Source: Torymus aiolomorphi (lineage: Eukaryota > Arthropoda > Insecta > Hymenoptera > Torymidae). From it: a stretch of DNA of 64,000 nt. Position numbers and translations under genes: made by a program. Of the stretch, positions 1 through 12,524 are shown piece by piece; position 1 is the stretch's first letter; every line of letters starts with the position of its first letter. The notes beneath the pieces are model-generated. The model did not search any database. It was not told the DNA's origin and worked only from the letters and a program-made list of their open reading frames with translations. The stretch is from contig CM070876.1 in assembly GCA_036365515.1 (NCBI GenBank), forward strand, positions 93,059,800-93,123,799. The letters are read 5' to 3'.

Positions 1-1125
1 CATTAAATAGTTTCCGTCTTTCACAAATGCCATATCAAAGAAAATTATGATGAATATAATACCATTAACAATTTTCTTATCCTTTGATAGTGATAATTAC
101 TTTATCAAAATGACAAGTCAGGGCAATGAAGAAATGGAAAGTAATAAACTTTTATTCTATAAAATTAGAAATTTTTAAACATAAATTTAAATATAAAATA
201 AACAGTCATAGATTACATTGAATATGAAGAAAATTTTTTGAATATATGAAACGTTTGGAACCATGTAATATGGAGCAATTAAATAACAATTTCAAGAAAT
301 TAAATTTACGCTCTATTAATATAAAAAAACAAACAAAAGAAAAAGTAAAAAAGTATAAAAAATATTATAATATGTAATTGAAAATCAAGTATAACGTTGA
401 AAGAATGTTGATTCGAGATTGATACCTCGCAAAACGATCGAAAACCGAACGAATCGCTTAAATTAGATTAAGAATAATATCTAATAAATAAGTAAGAGCA
501 ATACGTATAACATTTAATAAATATTCAACATTATAACGTTATATTCAATATCAAAATGTTAAAAAAGAAGAAATTAAAAAAATAATTTTTACACTATTAT
601 ATATAGTTATGTATCATATTTTGTGTACCTTTTTTTGACCAGTTTGAAATATGATATTTCCATTGAGAAACAAAGATACATAAAAATATATAATAATATA
701 TTGACTTTGTCAGTCATATATACCCTTTAATTTAAAAGTAACTAAATATTCTTGAATTATTTTATCACACTAAAATTATTAAAATAGAAAAATAATTTTT
801 AGAAAAATCTACATTCTAAAAAATTTATATTTTTATATTGTTCTGTTCATTGATGGTAACAAATTTATATTAAATAGGATTGTGTCAGCCTTTTCGCCTT
901 ATTTTCTAAACCTTATTTCATAGCTGATGTGTGGCAATCAACTTTAAAAGGCCAATCAAGAAATATTTTTGGATCTTTTAAAGTGTAAGGTTTTTTCAAA
1001 AAGTAATATTTTTCTTTTTCCTATAATACATTGAATTTCATGTATTTTCATATAGGTATACTACGATTCCTCATATTTGATATAATAAAATGAATAAGAT
1101 CTGAAAAAGAATTATAAAACATAAA
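1..1125. other. AT-rich non-coding DNA
   Basis: No convincing ORF or RNA is visible. The stretch is very AT-rich, with homopolymer runs and scattered stops in all frames. It ends just before the first Helitron A reading frame, so part may be the 5' region of that Helitron. I found no certain element end here. Confidence 0.6.
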
Positions 1126-2457
1126 ATGAAACGAGATGGTAACTGTCTTTTCCGAGCATTTGCAGAATTTTTATTTAGTGATCAAGAGCAACATAGACAA
1201 ATTCGATTGAAATTAGTGGATAAAATTATAAGTGATTGGATAGTTTATGAATCTTGTGTATTAGGAGACAATTCTTACAACACAATAATTACTGATTCAA
1301 ATTCTTACAAACTACGTATGTCTACTAATGGTAGTTTTGGTGGAGAAGTTGAGATTGCTGCTTTTGTTAGTATTTACAATGTAAAAGTTATAGTACATCA
1401 AGGATATTATAATGCAAGGGAATTCGGTGCATGTAATAGCAGAAATAAATTAGTTCTTTTATTATCTGGAAGCTTGGATAGTGGTCATTATGATATTCTT
1501 GATATTGAAAATATTTTTTTGTCTGGAAACGATCGAAATTATTGGTCGATGGAAAAAAAGAGACAAAAGGATAGAATCACGAACCTCAGTGAAAGAAGGT
1601 TGAAAAATAATCGGGAAAAAGGTAGAGTTGTTAATATGAATGACAAGGAAAATCAGATAGAGAAGGATATAATTGTTAATATCAATGAAGAAAGATTGGA
1701 AGATATGAGGGAAACCGATGCAGTTGTTAATAGTAATGAAGAACGAGTGAACAATAAGATTGAAGAAATTGTTATGAACATGAATGAAGAAATGAATGAT
1801 ATCTTAAAAAGAGATATAAAATATGAAATGAAACCGGATGGTAACTGTCTTTTCCGCGCATTTGCAGAATTTGTATTCAATAATCAAGAGAAACATAGAC
1901 AAATTCGATTGAAATTAGTAAATAAAATTATATATGATTGAATAATTTATGAATCTTTTATATTAGGAAACAGTTCTTACAACACAACAATTACTGATCC
2001 AAATTCTTACAAACTAAATATGTCTAAAAATGGTAGTTTTGGTGGAGAAGTTGAGATTTCCGCTTTTGTCAGTATTTACAATGTAAAAGTTACAGTATAT
2101 CAAGGATATTATAATGCAAGGGAATTCGGTCCGTGCAATAGCAGAAATAAATTAGTTCTTTTATTATCTGGAAACTTGGATAGTGGACATTATGATGTTC
2201 TTGAAATCGAAAATACTTTTTTTCTTAAAGACTATCAAAATCAATATCGTCGGTTACATTATGCTAAAAATAAAGATGAAATTAACGTATGTAGAAAAAA
2301 TCGGTATCTTGATGGTGATAAATTAGAGAAGAAACGAAAACTTGATCGTATTTGTAATATGAATGAAGAAAGAGTAAACAGAAAGCGACAAAGAGATAGG
2401 ATCACTACTATGAAAGAAGATAGAATAGAGAGCAAGAGAGAAGGATCGAATTATAAA
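1126..2457 (+). pseudogene. Tandem OTU cysteine-protease domains of Helitron A, broken
   Basis: OTU-family (ovarian tumour) domains are papain-like cysteine proteases, usually deubiquitinases, and occur in some Helitron proteins. The first domain keeps the nucleophile motif DGNC (Cys7) and the catalytic His in SGHYD (His121). A charged linker of about 90 residues follows, then a second copy beginning again with DGNC near 1837. Copy two is cut by an in-frame TGA at 1939-1941, where copy one has TGG in the same context, so this is a point nonsense change. The frame then stays open from about 1942 to 2466 and includes the second SGHYD. Near 2435-2450 the frame shifts (two bases lost or one gained) into the downstream ORF. 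The ATG at 1126 begins only three residues before the catalytic motif; Helitron B has a slightly longer N-terminus. Confidence 0.8.
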
Positions 2458-2930
2458 TATGAGTGAAGGAAGGATAGGAAATAAAAGACAAAATGATAGA
2501 GTTTTTAATATGATTGAGGAAAGGCTGCAGAATAAGAGGGAAAAAGATAGAGTTATGAACATGAGTGAAGGAAGGCTGGAAAATAAGAGGGAAAAAGATA
2601 GAGTTATGAACATGAGTGAAGGAAGGCTGGAAAATAAGAGGGAAAAAGATAGAGTTATGAACATGAGTGAAGGAAGGCTGGAAAATAAGAGGGAAAAAGA
2701 TCGTGTCACGAACATGAGTGCAGGAAAGGTGGAAAATAAAAGGGAAAAAGATAGAATTACGAACATGAATGAAGAAAGGGTAGAGAACAAGAGAAAAAAG
2801 GATAGAGTAATTAATATGAATGAAGTAAGAGTAAATAATAAAAGACAAAACGATCGGGTTGTCAACATAAATGAAGGACGAATGAATAAGAAAATATGTA
2901 CAAATGTTGTAAGCAATTTGAATGAAAAAC
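1555..2930 (+). repeat. Coding repeat of 51 bp (17 aa) in the OTU linkers
   Basis: Both linkers of the OTU protein are built from a 17-residue charged unit of the type NKREKDRVxNMNEERxx. Around 2550-2705 three units are almost identical at the DNA level with an exact 51-bp period; elsewhere they are diverged. The period is a multiple of three, so the array keeps the frame. The predicted peptide is a highly charged, probably helical spacer. Helitron B lacks this array and has a short basic linker instead, so the expansion looks lineage-specific. Confidence 0.8.
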
Positions 2931-5200
2931 GGTTGGCTAAGAAACGTAAGCTTGATATTGCAAGTAATATGTCTTCAAATCGAATTTATAAGAGGAGAAA
3001 GATACAAAAAATTATAAAGATGTGCCCTCCAAACTTAAATTATGTAGATTCAGGCAATATGGATTATGTATGCTCTAATTGTTCTGCAGTTTTTTGGGAA
3101 ACAGAATTTTCAAAAAAAAGTTGTTGTCATAACGGAAAAGTTATTTTACCTCCTTTATCAGAGTATAACGAAGATTTGAAAGAACTTCTGTATGACAAAA
3201 AATTTAAAGAACTAATCCGTTATTACAATAATAAATACTCATTTGCGAGTTTCAATGCTACAGTAATTAACAATAAAAATAAAGGAGTTTATAATTTAAA
3301 AATCCAAGGCCAAGATTGTCATACATCTCCGAAATCAGTTATCGTTGAACCTAATCAAAATCCTCAAAATGGTCAAATTTACATTTATGATGAGTATACA
3401 GCAAATCAGTTAAGATTGAAAAATAACAAAGCATTATTAGAAGAACATTTCACAATATTAAATAGAATATTAAATGACAACCCATATGCAAAAAAATACA
3501 AGCATTTATATGAATTATCAAAAAATACTCAAATTCCTCAATACAAGTTATATTTTGTTCGAAATATAAAATTGAACCAAAATTTTTATAGTAAACCAAA
3601 AACTGCGGAATGTGCCGCTTTAATTATTTCACGAGAAGGAGAAATTCCATCATCTTTTGATTTGTGTATTTATCCAAGAAATCCAGATAACAGTACATCA
3701 CATATTTTCATACATAAGTTATCTCATCATTTGGATCCGATGGTATTTCCTATTTTATTTCCTTCAGGAGACTTAGGATGGAATCCCGATTTACATCAAA
3801 ATTCAGAAAATAATAAAAGATTGACTGCTTTGCAATATTATTCAAACCGAATTGCTTATCGGCCAGGACCAATTTTCAATCCAATTTTATGTAGTGGACT
3901 ATTGACTCAACAATACATAATACATGCATATATAGTCATAGAAAGTACAAGAATGGATTATTTTAGACAAAATCAAGGAAAATTAAGAGTTGCATGTTAT
4001 CAAGGGTTACTAGATCATGTTGGAAAAAATGCTTCAAATAAATCAAAAAATTTCGAGAACAAAGAACGTTTGGGACATCTTTTTATTTTACCATCAACTC
4101 ATATTGGTAGTCCTAGATATATGCATCAATTATATCAAGATGCAATGGCTATAAATAGAGCTGTTGGAAGACCTGATTTATTTATTACTGTAACGTGTAA
4201 TCCAAATTGGCCGGAACTTAAAAGAGTACTATCAAACTTCCCTCAAGGAACCACATGTAATGATATTCCTAATTTAACAGCAAGATTATTTAATACTAAA
4301 TTACGAGCAATTTTAGCAGATATTTTAAGTGGAAATATTTTTGGCGAAATACTGGCATATATTTACACAATTGAATTTCAAAAAAGAGGATTACCTCATG
4401 CTCATTTATTATTTGTCTTAAATTATGAAAACAAATTATTGAATCCACAAGACATTGATAAATATGTGAGTGCTGAAATTCCAAATGATGATAAAGAATT
4501 ACAAGCATTAGTTATCAAACACATGTTGCATGGTCCCCGTACAGAAAATTCCCTCTGTTATAACAAGGAGAAAGATGTTTGTTCGAAAAACTATCCAAAA
4601 GAATTCAGTGATTTTACACATTTTGACAAAAATGGATTTCCCCAATATAAACGAAGAAATAATTTAAATAGTTATAGATACAATTCAAAAGTAAATGGTG
4701 AAATAGTGAAAGTAGATAATTCAATAGTAGTTCCTTAGAATCCTACACTTTTGAAAAAATATCAATGTCATATAAATTGCGAAATTTATATGACATTAAT
4801 ATAAAATCTTATTCGGTCATGTCTATCAAATATCTTTATAAATATATTCATAAAGGGTTTGACAAAGCATATGTAAGTGTATCGAAAAAAAATTCTGATA
4901 CAGATCAATGTGAAATATATGATGAAATTACTGACTATTTTAATGGGAGATATGTTAGTCCAATAGAAGCAGCATGGAGAATAGAAGAATTACCATTGTC
5001 AGGAAGGTCACACACAATTATTCGTTTAGCTATTCATACGGAAAATCAACAGTATATATATTTTGAAGAAAATAAAGAAGACGAAGTTTTAAATAAAAAT
5101 AATAATACAACTCTAACGGCGTGGTTTCAATTAAATTTAGAAGATGAAGAAGCGAGAACAATTAAATATTCTAATATACCAAAGTATTATTTACTTCTTT
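2459..5200 (+). pseudogene. Helitron A N-terminal domain and HUH Rep nuclease, 5' part of RepHel
   Basis: After the repeat linker and a CSNCSAVFW zinc-like segment near 3070, the frame encodes the conserved Helitron N-terminal region (LSHHLDPMVFPILFPSGDLG near 3719, GRPDLFITVTCNPNWPEL near 4168). The Rep nuclease follows. It keeps the metal-binding HUH motif in QKRGLPHAH (about 4380-4403) and the tyrosine motif KYLYKYIHKG (about 4828-4857), which holds two tyrosines three residues apart as in Helitron Rep; these attack and hold the cut strand. Breaks: TAG at 4736-4738, where the homologous context expects a tyrosine codon, and a frameshift between about 4770 and 4800. Homology ends at the residues IPKYY (about 5176-5190), where the foldback element starts. 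The helicase half resumes at about 12525. Confidence 0.85.
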
Positions 5201-7607
5201 GAGTCATTGTATAATGAACAAATTATATGTAAGTAAGTACATTCAAATTGTTCACTGCAAATCAGACAAATGAAAGTTGTGAAATCAATTATCGATAGTC
5301 AAGTAATGCAAACCACTCTCCGAAACTACTGTATGACTGTTCTCAGAAATGTATTCAAATTTGTTAATCTTTCTGTACAAATTAAACACAAGAAAGTACT
5401 GAAATCAATTTATTGTAGTCAAGTACCCATAAGTTAACTTGACTGACATAATACAACTTTTCGTACCTACTCATCAAACATATTCAGCCAGCGAGCATAA
5501 ATTACTACTTAACGCCCAAGGGGCGTAATAGCTCATATATACAGCTCTTACAAAACTTTATAGAACCTACGCACTTTACGTCCATGTGGGAAAAATTATT
5601 TGAATTGTATAATATTATATATAAGTACATTCAAATTATTCATTGTAAATCAAACAAACGAAAGTTGTGAAATCAATTACCGATAGTCAAGTAATGCAAA
5701 CAACTCTGCGAAACAATTGTATAACTGTTCTCAGAAATGTATTCAAATTTGTTCATTCTTCTATACAAATTAAACACAAGGAAGTTCTGGAATCAGTTTA
5801 TTGTAGTCAAGTACCCATAGGTTAACTTGACTGACATAATACAACTTTTAGTACCTACTCATCAAACATATTCAGCCAGCGAGGATAAAGTACTACTTAA
5901 CGCTTAACAGGCGCAATAGCTCACATACTCCTACAAAACTTTATAGAACCTACGCACTTTACGCCCATATGGGCGAAAATTATTTTAATCATATAACTAC
6001 TATGCCTTCTTTTTATTTCTAAAATTCATAAGAATTCAGATATTTACGAAAAGTCAAAGCCTATATAAAAAAATTACATAGTTACCACCATATCACCATT
6101 TTTCATTATTCTTTCTCAATTTTGAAATTTCTATAATATTACGCATTTTGGAAGGGCAATAGAAGTCTATAGAGCTGCTCTAGCAGGGGTGGTCTTCCAA
6201 TCTCCCATACATACTTGGCGGGCCCGACGGTTTGCAGTTTACCGGTGGGCTTTGTAAATGTAGAATACTATATTATTGCATAAATTCATTCACAATGTTT
6301 ATACTTATAAGTCCACTATAAATAATTACATTGGCTCTAATTTTGAATTGATACCGTTTAAATATAATGGGATCTCATGAGATCTTATATGAGATCTCAT
6401 ATGATATTTTCATGCGGGTTTGCACTTTCTATTTAAAAACAGAGTAATACATTCAATACGTATTAGTATTTAATATGTAGAAGCAACCTATTTATTCATT
6501 TTATCTGATCTGTAAACATATGAATATTTATATGAAAATGATCATGTCTACACCTTAAACTGCAAACCGTCGGGCCCGCCAAGTATGTATGGGAGATTGG
6601 AAGACCACCCCTGCTAGAGCAGCTCTATAGACTTCTATTGCCCTCCCAAGATGCGTAATATTATAGAAATTTCAAAATTGAGAAAGAATAATGAAAAATG
6701 GTGATATGGTGGTAACTATGTAATTTTTTTATATAGGCTTTGACTTTTCGTAAATATCTGAATTCTTATGAATTTTAGAAATAAAAAGAAGGCATAGTAG
6801 TTATATGATTAAAATAATTTTCGCCCATATGGGCGTAAAGTGCGTAGGTTCTATAAAGTTTTGTAGGAGTATGTGAGCTATTGCGCCTGTTAAGCGTTAA
6901 GTAGTACTTTATCCTCGCTGGCTGAATATGTTTGATGAGTAGGTACTAAAAGTTGTATTATGTCAGTCAAGTTAACCTATGGGTACTTGACTACAATAAA
7001 CTGATTCCAGAACTTCCTTGTGTTTAATTTGTATAGAAGAATGAACAAATTTGAATACATTTCTGAGAACAGTTATACAATTGTTTCGCAGAGTTGTTTG
7101 CATTACTTGACTATCGGTAATTGATTTCACAACTTTCGTTTGTTTGATTTACAATGAATAATTTGAATGTACTTATATATAATATTATACAATTCAAATA
7201 ATTTTTCCCACATGGACGTAAAGTGCGTAGGTTCTATAAAGTTTTGTAAGAGCTGTATATATGAGCTATTACGCCCCTTGGGCGTTAAGTAGTAATTTAT
7301 GCTCGCTGGCTGAATATGTTTGATGAGTAGGTACGAAAAGTTGTATTATGTCAGTCAAGTTAACTTATGGGTACTTGACTACAATAAATTGATTTCAGTA
7401 CTTTCTTGTATTTAATTTGTACAGAAAGATTGACAAATTTGAATACATTTCTGAGAACAGTCATACAGTAGTTTCGGAGAGTGGTTTGCATTACTTGACT
7501 ATCGATAATTGATTTCACAACTTTCATTTGTCTGATTTGCAGTGAACAATTTGAATGTACTTACTTACATATAATTTGTTCATTATACAATGACTCAAAG
7601 AAGTAAA
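5190..7607. mobile_element. Foldback element with 1051-bp inverted arms
   Basis: Bases 5190-6240 are the near-perfect reverse complement of 6557-7607. Both arms are 1051 bp, with only a few mismatches seen (for example near 6152 against 6642). A 316-bp spacer (6241-6556) lies between and holds a smaller palindrome rich in GAGATCTCAT. Each arm is itself two diverged tandem copies of about 390 bp (compare 5234 on with 5621 on). No transposase is present. The outer end TTACTTCTTTGAGTCA abuts the interrupted Helitron reading frame, so insertion inside Helitron A is clear. I could not fix a target-site duplication, because the other side abuts more foreign DNA instead of Helitron sequence. Confidence 0.9.
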
Positions 7608-7689
7608 AGACTTTTTCACTAGTATTTTTTTTATTTCTTTTACAAAATCATAAATATTATTATTTAATAGATATTATACAGAAAAAACG

Positions 7690-9420
7690 TCTATACTTGC
7701 CTTATTTTATACTTTCGTAGAAAGTTTTATATTAACAATATTATTATTTGTACAGTCATGAAAAAAATTATTATCATTTGCAGAGAGTGCTTATTGAATA
7801 GATGAGATTGGAAGAAATAAAAAGACTAGACAAAAATTGTGTTGTTAAAACGTACTTAAAAAAGAATTTTTTTTAAACGTGTTAATTGTATTAAAAAAAT
7901 ATTTAAGCTCTCATTAAAGTTTTTGATCCAGAGTTTGACGGATATTGAGTTTGACGGATATTGAGAGAGGGGAGAGAGAGAGAGAGAGAGAGAGATAGAG
8001 AGAGGGGGGGGGGTAGAGGGCGAGAGAGGGCGGGCGAAGAGTGGGAGGGAGAGTAGATTATAAAGGAAAAATGTTTATACTTGCCTTATTTTATACTTTC
8101 GTAGAAAGTTTTATACTAACAAAAATTATTATTTGTAGTCATGAAAAAAATTATTATCATTTGTATAGAGAGCTTATTGAATAGATTAGACTAGAAGAAT
8201 TAAAAGGACTAGAAAAATTGTATTGTTAAAACGTACTTAAGAAATTAGATTTTAAAAAACGTGTTGATTGTTTTAAAAAAATATTTAAGCTCTCATTAAA
8301 GTTATTTCTACTTTAATTTAAAGAAATTTATAAATTAAATACTTTCGAGGAAAAATATTAATGCTTTCTTTTTAAAGAAAACATTTTTCGAAGATTCCGT
8401 AGATATTTCAAAATAAAGTTTGTTATTGTATTATTCTTGTACAGAATGTCTTGAGGGCTGTTTTAAAAAAATATTCAACATTTTTCATGGAGTTATTATA
8501 CATAGTTGTTAAGTAAAAATAGACGAGAGAGATAGGGGGTGGGGAGTTTTTTTACAAAGCAACTTAACAGTGGTTTAGAGAAATAGTAAAAATAATTTAG
8601 TTTTGTTAGCATATAAGTTTTGCATGAACTTTTCATTTTTCTTTTTGTTTTTTTTTTGTAATTAATTTTTTCGAAAAGAAAGTTTTCAGTTATTAAGATT
8701 ATTTGTACAGTCATGAAAAAATTATTACCATTTGTAGAGAGTGCTTATTGAATAGATGAGACTAGAAGAATTAAAAGGACTAGACAAATTGTTATTAAAA
8801 CGTACTTAAAAAAATAACTTTTAAAAAACGTGTTCATTGTTTTAACAAAATATTTAAGCTCTCATTAAAGTTTTTGTTACTCAGTTTGACAGATGTTATG
8901 GGCGCGAGGGAGAGAGAGGGTAGGGAAAGAGAGAGGTCGAGAGAGACAGGGGAGAAAGAGAGGGAGGGAGAGAGAGAAAAGGAGGGAGAGAGGGGGAGGG
9001 AGAGAGAGACTAATACTTGCCTTAGTTTAAACTTTTGTAAAAAGCTTTTTTAGATAGATTTCACAATTTTTGAAGAGAAAATAATAATTACATAGTGTGA
9101 TAACGTTACGAGAGTTTATTATAGTATATTTTTAATATCATTATTTTAAATGGTATTATTTATTTGTACAGTCATGAAAAAAATTATGACCATTTGTACA
9201 GAGTGCTTATTGAATAGATGAGACTAGAAGAATTAGAAGGACTAGACAAATTGTTGTTAGAACGTACTTAAAAAGTTAGCTTTTAAAAAACGTGTTGATT
9301 GTTTTAAAAAAATATTTAAGCTCTCATTAAAGTTTTTGGTACTTAGTTTAACAGATGTTGAGAGAGGGAGAGGGAGAGAGAGGTGAGGGAGAGAGAGACT
9401 AATACTTGCCTTAGTTTAAA
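7690..9420. repeat. Tandem array of about 400-600-bp units with (GA)n tracts
   Basis: Four diverged copies share a block that runs from TACTTGCCT(T/A) through CAGTCATGAAAAAA (7755, 8137, 8710 and 9170) to TTTAAGCTCTCATTAAAGTT (about 7902, 8284, 8857 and 9315). Three of the four copies are followed by purine-rich GA tracts (7965-8050, 8895-9010, 9360-9400); the second is not. Spacing varies from about 380 to 570 bp. No coding capacity. It lies inside the foreign DNA that interrupts Helitron A. The same TATACTTGCCTT motif recurs at 12487, close to the right junction. Confidence 0.75.
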
Positions 9421-12020
9421 ATTTTGTAAAAAGCTTTTTAGATAGATTTCACAACTTTTGGAGAGAAAATAATAATTACATAGTGTGATAACGTTACGAG
9501 AGTTTATTATAGGATATTTTTAATATCATTATTAAATGGTAGTATTGTTATTCACAAAAGTTTTAAATTTGAATGTTTCTTCAAGGAGCTCGATAAAGTG
9601 ATTACATTGTAAAATTTTTTGAAATAATATAATCAAACGTGTATTTTCTTAGGTATGATGATTAATTAACAATACTATTAATTGTAAAGTTATATGATTA
9701 ATAAATTAAAGAATTTGCAATGAATGATAATGTACACTTGCCTATAAGTTATGAATTTCGTAGTTAATTATAATTATATTTAATAAAACTTTCTAATGTA
9801 GCATACTTGTTCGATTTAATTTTGACAAATTCATGAAAATAACCCATAAACATAAAAATATCAATAAAAATGTTGTTCGGAATATGTATTTTAAAAAATA
9901 TTTAAACTTCTATTTCACTTTGACGAGCAATCTTATTGTATTTATCTTTATTATTTTCAATCATCTGTTTCAAATCTTTTAAAAATTATCATGATAAAAT
10001 AAAATATATGGCAGTCTTATTTCATATTTGAGATTATTTTCAACTGATCAGACTGATTTCAAACTTTTAACACATTTTTAAATCATTATTCTTCTCATGT
10101 TTTATTCAAATATTATAATAATGGCATATATCATATATTCTAATTCTATTTAATATTATGTTCCTCTGATCAGCCGTTCCAAATACACTACGTGCACTTG
10201 TGACATAAAGTTAATATAAAATATCTAGACTTCTATTCGACTTTGACAACTGTATTAGAAATGAATTTCATACGCCATAATTCATCTTTAGCATTGTACA
10301 ATTCACTTTTTTTTTCCATAACCAGTACTTCTGTTCTTCAATAACAATATCTTGCTCATATATTCACAGAACAGATGGCTCCACTGAAACATTTGGCGCC
10401 CCTCACCATAAGCCAATCATTAGTTATAAAATAATAATTTTCAAAACTTGGATTCGTTGAAGTTTTCAATATAAACCACTTGAATTAAGAACCGATCAGA
10501 CACATCTTACAAAATTAAAAACAAAAGTTTATGAACTAAGAATCATTGAGCCAAAAAAGGTTTCTCGACATTCTTTTATAGTAGAAAATGTAAAACATCT
10601 TAATATAATTATTCATTGAATTATCCATGATTGCCACACATCTTGTAAAATTAAAAACAATCAGTTTATGAACTAAGAATTGCTGAGAACTTCTCTGAAA
10701 CATTTTGACGTCTCCCATCGTGAGAAAATTATAACATTAGATTAACTGAGCATTTTTATTTGTTGAAATTTTCACAACAATAACCTATTATTTTTTCTTC
10801 TTTTTGTATTTTAATGTTCATTTGGCATAATCTTTTAATTGGTGTTTAAGTAAATATTTACAACAGAACAGCACTAATATCGACTAAGTTTCTTGAAGTA
10901 TAGACAAAAATCCTGTTTTTTTAACCAAGGCTTTGACCAATATTTTAAATTCTGATTTTAAGTAGAGGTTCTAAATTACACACTTCATTTAACACATCAT
11001 ACCGCTACTATATTTTAACATAATCTTGTAAAATTAAAAACAAACACAACCAGTTGATGAATTAAGCATTATTATTATCTGAATCTTGTATAGAAAAAAT
11101 AAATATATACTAAAACGTCTCTGAAACATTTTGACATCTCCTACCGTGAGAAAATCATAAAACAGATTAACTGAGCACTTTCATTCCTTGAAATTTTCAC
11201 AATAACACATCATTTTTACCCTTTTTCGTATTTCCATGTTCATTAGACATAATTTTTTCATTGGCACTTGAATAAATATGCACAACACTGATATCGGCTA
11301 AGTTTTTTAAAGATGACACGATGCTTTCTAAACCAACGCTCAGACCAATATTTCAAATCGGCATCATAAATTATATTGTAGTATATAATTTCAAATCGGC
11401 ATCATAAATTATATTGTAGTATATATAAAAAATATATATCTACTATACTTCTACTCCATTGAAAACTGTATTTTTTATATATTTCATTTAGAAATTTCGT
11501 ACGCCATAATTCATCTTTCGCATTTACTATTCTTTTTTCTATAACCAGTACTTCTGTTCTTCAATAACTCTTGCTCTTTGTGTTTCAATAAAATCACTGT
11601 TTCTGTAATTGGTATAGTAATATTAATGGCACAGTCCTATTCTATTTCACTTAGATTTATATAAATAACACAACCTAACCTAGAATAAAAAAAATAAAAT
11701 TAACTTTATAATTTTAATTAAACAAAAAAAATTGTTGACATAATGCTGTTTTACCTTACCTTATAAGATTAAATTTTTCTCCTCATAGTTTGATACATCA
11801 GCTGCTCATCAAATTTTAATGACTCCGAAAAAATTTTCTTGACTACTTATCTGTAAATAAAAATTTTCACAAAGTATCAATTCTTTAAAAAAATTACTAT
11901 TTAACATTTAGTCATTTTAATACTTATCTAAAAAATGTTGTTGCCTCATTGATGCTCGTAAATAAATCTTTTATTCTTTTCGTCAGTCGACTTCCTCAGA
12001 TCTTTGATGATTATTGAAAC

Positions 12021-12076
<56 letters not shown>

Positions 12077-12154
12077 CTATTACTATAGAGTCATTCTCTA
12101 CGGTATGCCTGACACCGATACGACACCGAAATACTATAGGGATGTATATCTATA

Positions 12155-12206
<52 letters not shown>

Positions 12207-12524
12207 GTCACGTGACAGGAAGTCGCAACACCGGATGAGAGTCTGAAACTATGGAGAAAATTTAGAATCGGAAAGTGGACATAAAAAAATTCAGCTCTCT
12301 ATATCTTTTAAACGAGATAAACTTTTTAAATAAAATCTTTTGATTTGTGTAGAGTAATGAAACGGCTTTCGATTAAGAGGGATATGTTATATAGTTGAAA
12401 CTAACGCAATAGGTATATAAGTGCATTGATTTTCTCGTACATCCATTTCAATGTATATCATCGCGCGGTCACTCCTAAGGCTCTTCTATACTTGCCTTCG
12501 GAGCGCTCCCGCGCTCCTTGATTC
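9421..12524. repeat. Degenerate repeats and microsatellites, non-coding
   Basis: Very AT-rich with no supported gene. Blocks recur within it: GTTTATGAACTAAGAAT at about 10527 and 10665, with a diverged form near 11053; CTCTGAAACATTTTGAC at about 10694 and 11112; and a longer block around CGCCATAATTCATCTTT at 10273 and 11502. A 42-bp direct duplication lies near 11353-11430. (TA)n occupies about 12022-12070 and (GT)n about 12157-12205. The short open frames over the microsatellites encode only dipeptide runs and are not genes. The right edge at about 12524 is where Helitron helicase homology resumes. Confidence 0.65.

Noticed and set aside
2323..2916. Long minus-strand ORFs (2323-2916, 2408-2848)
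   Set aside because: They are antisense shadows of the 51-bp coding repeat in the Helitron A linker, rich in Phe/Leu/Ser only because the plus strand is Lys/Arg/Glu rich.
8496..8714. 72-codon minus-strand ORF
   Set aside because: Lies within the degenerate tandem array; Lys/Phe/Tyr-rich from AT composition, not conserved among array units.
12004..12246. 80-codon ORF over (TA)n and (GT)n
   Set aside because: It encodes Tyr-Ile and Cys-Val dipeptide runs from microsatellites. No coding signal outside them.
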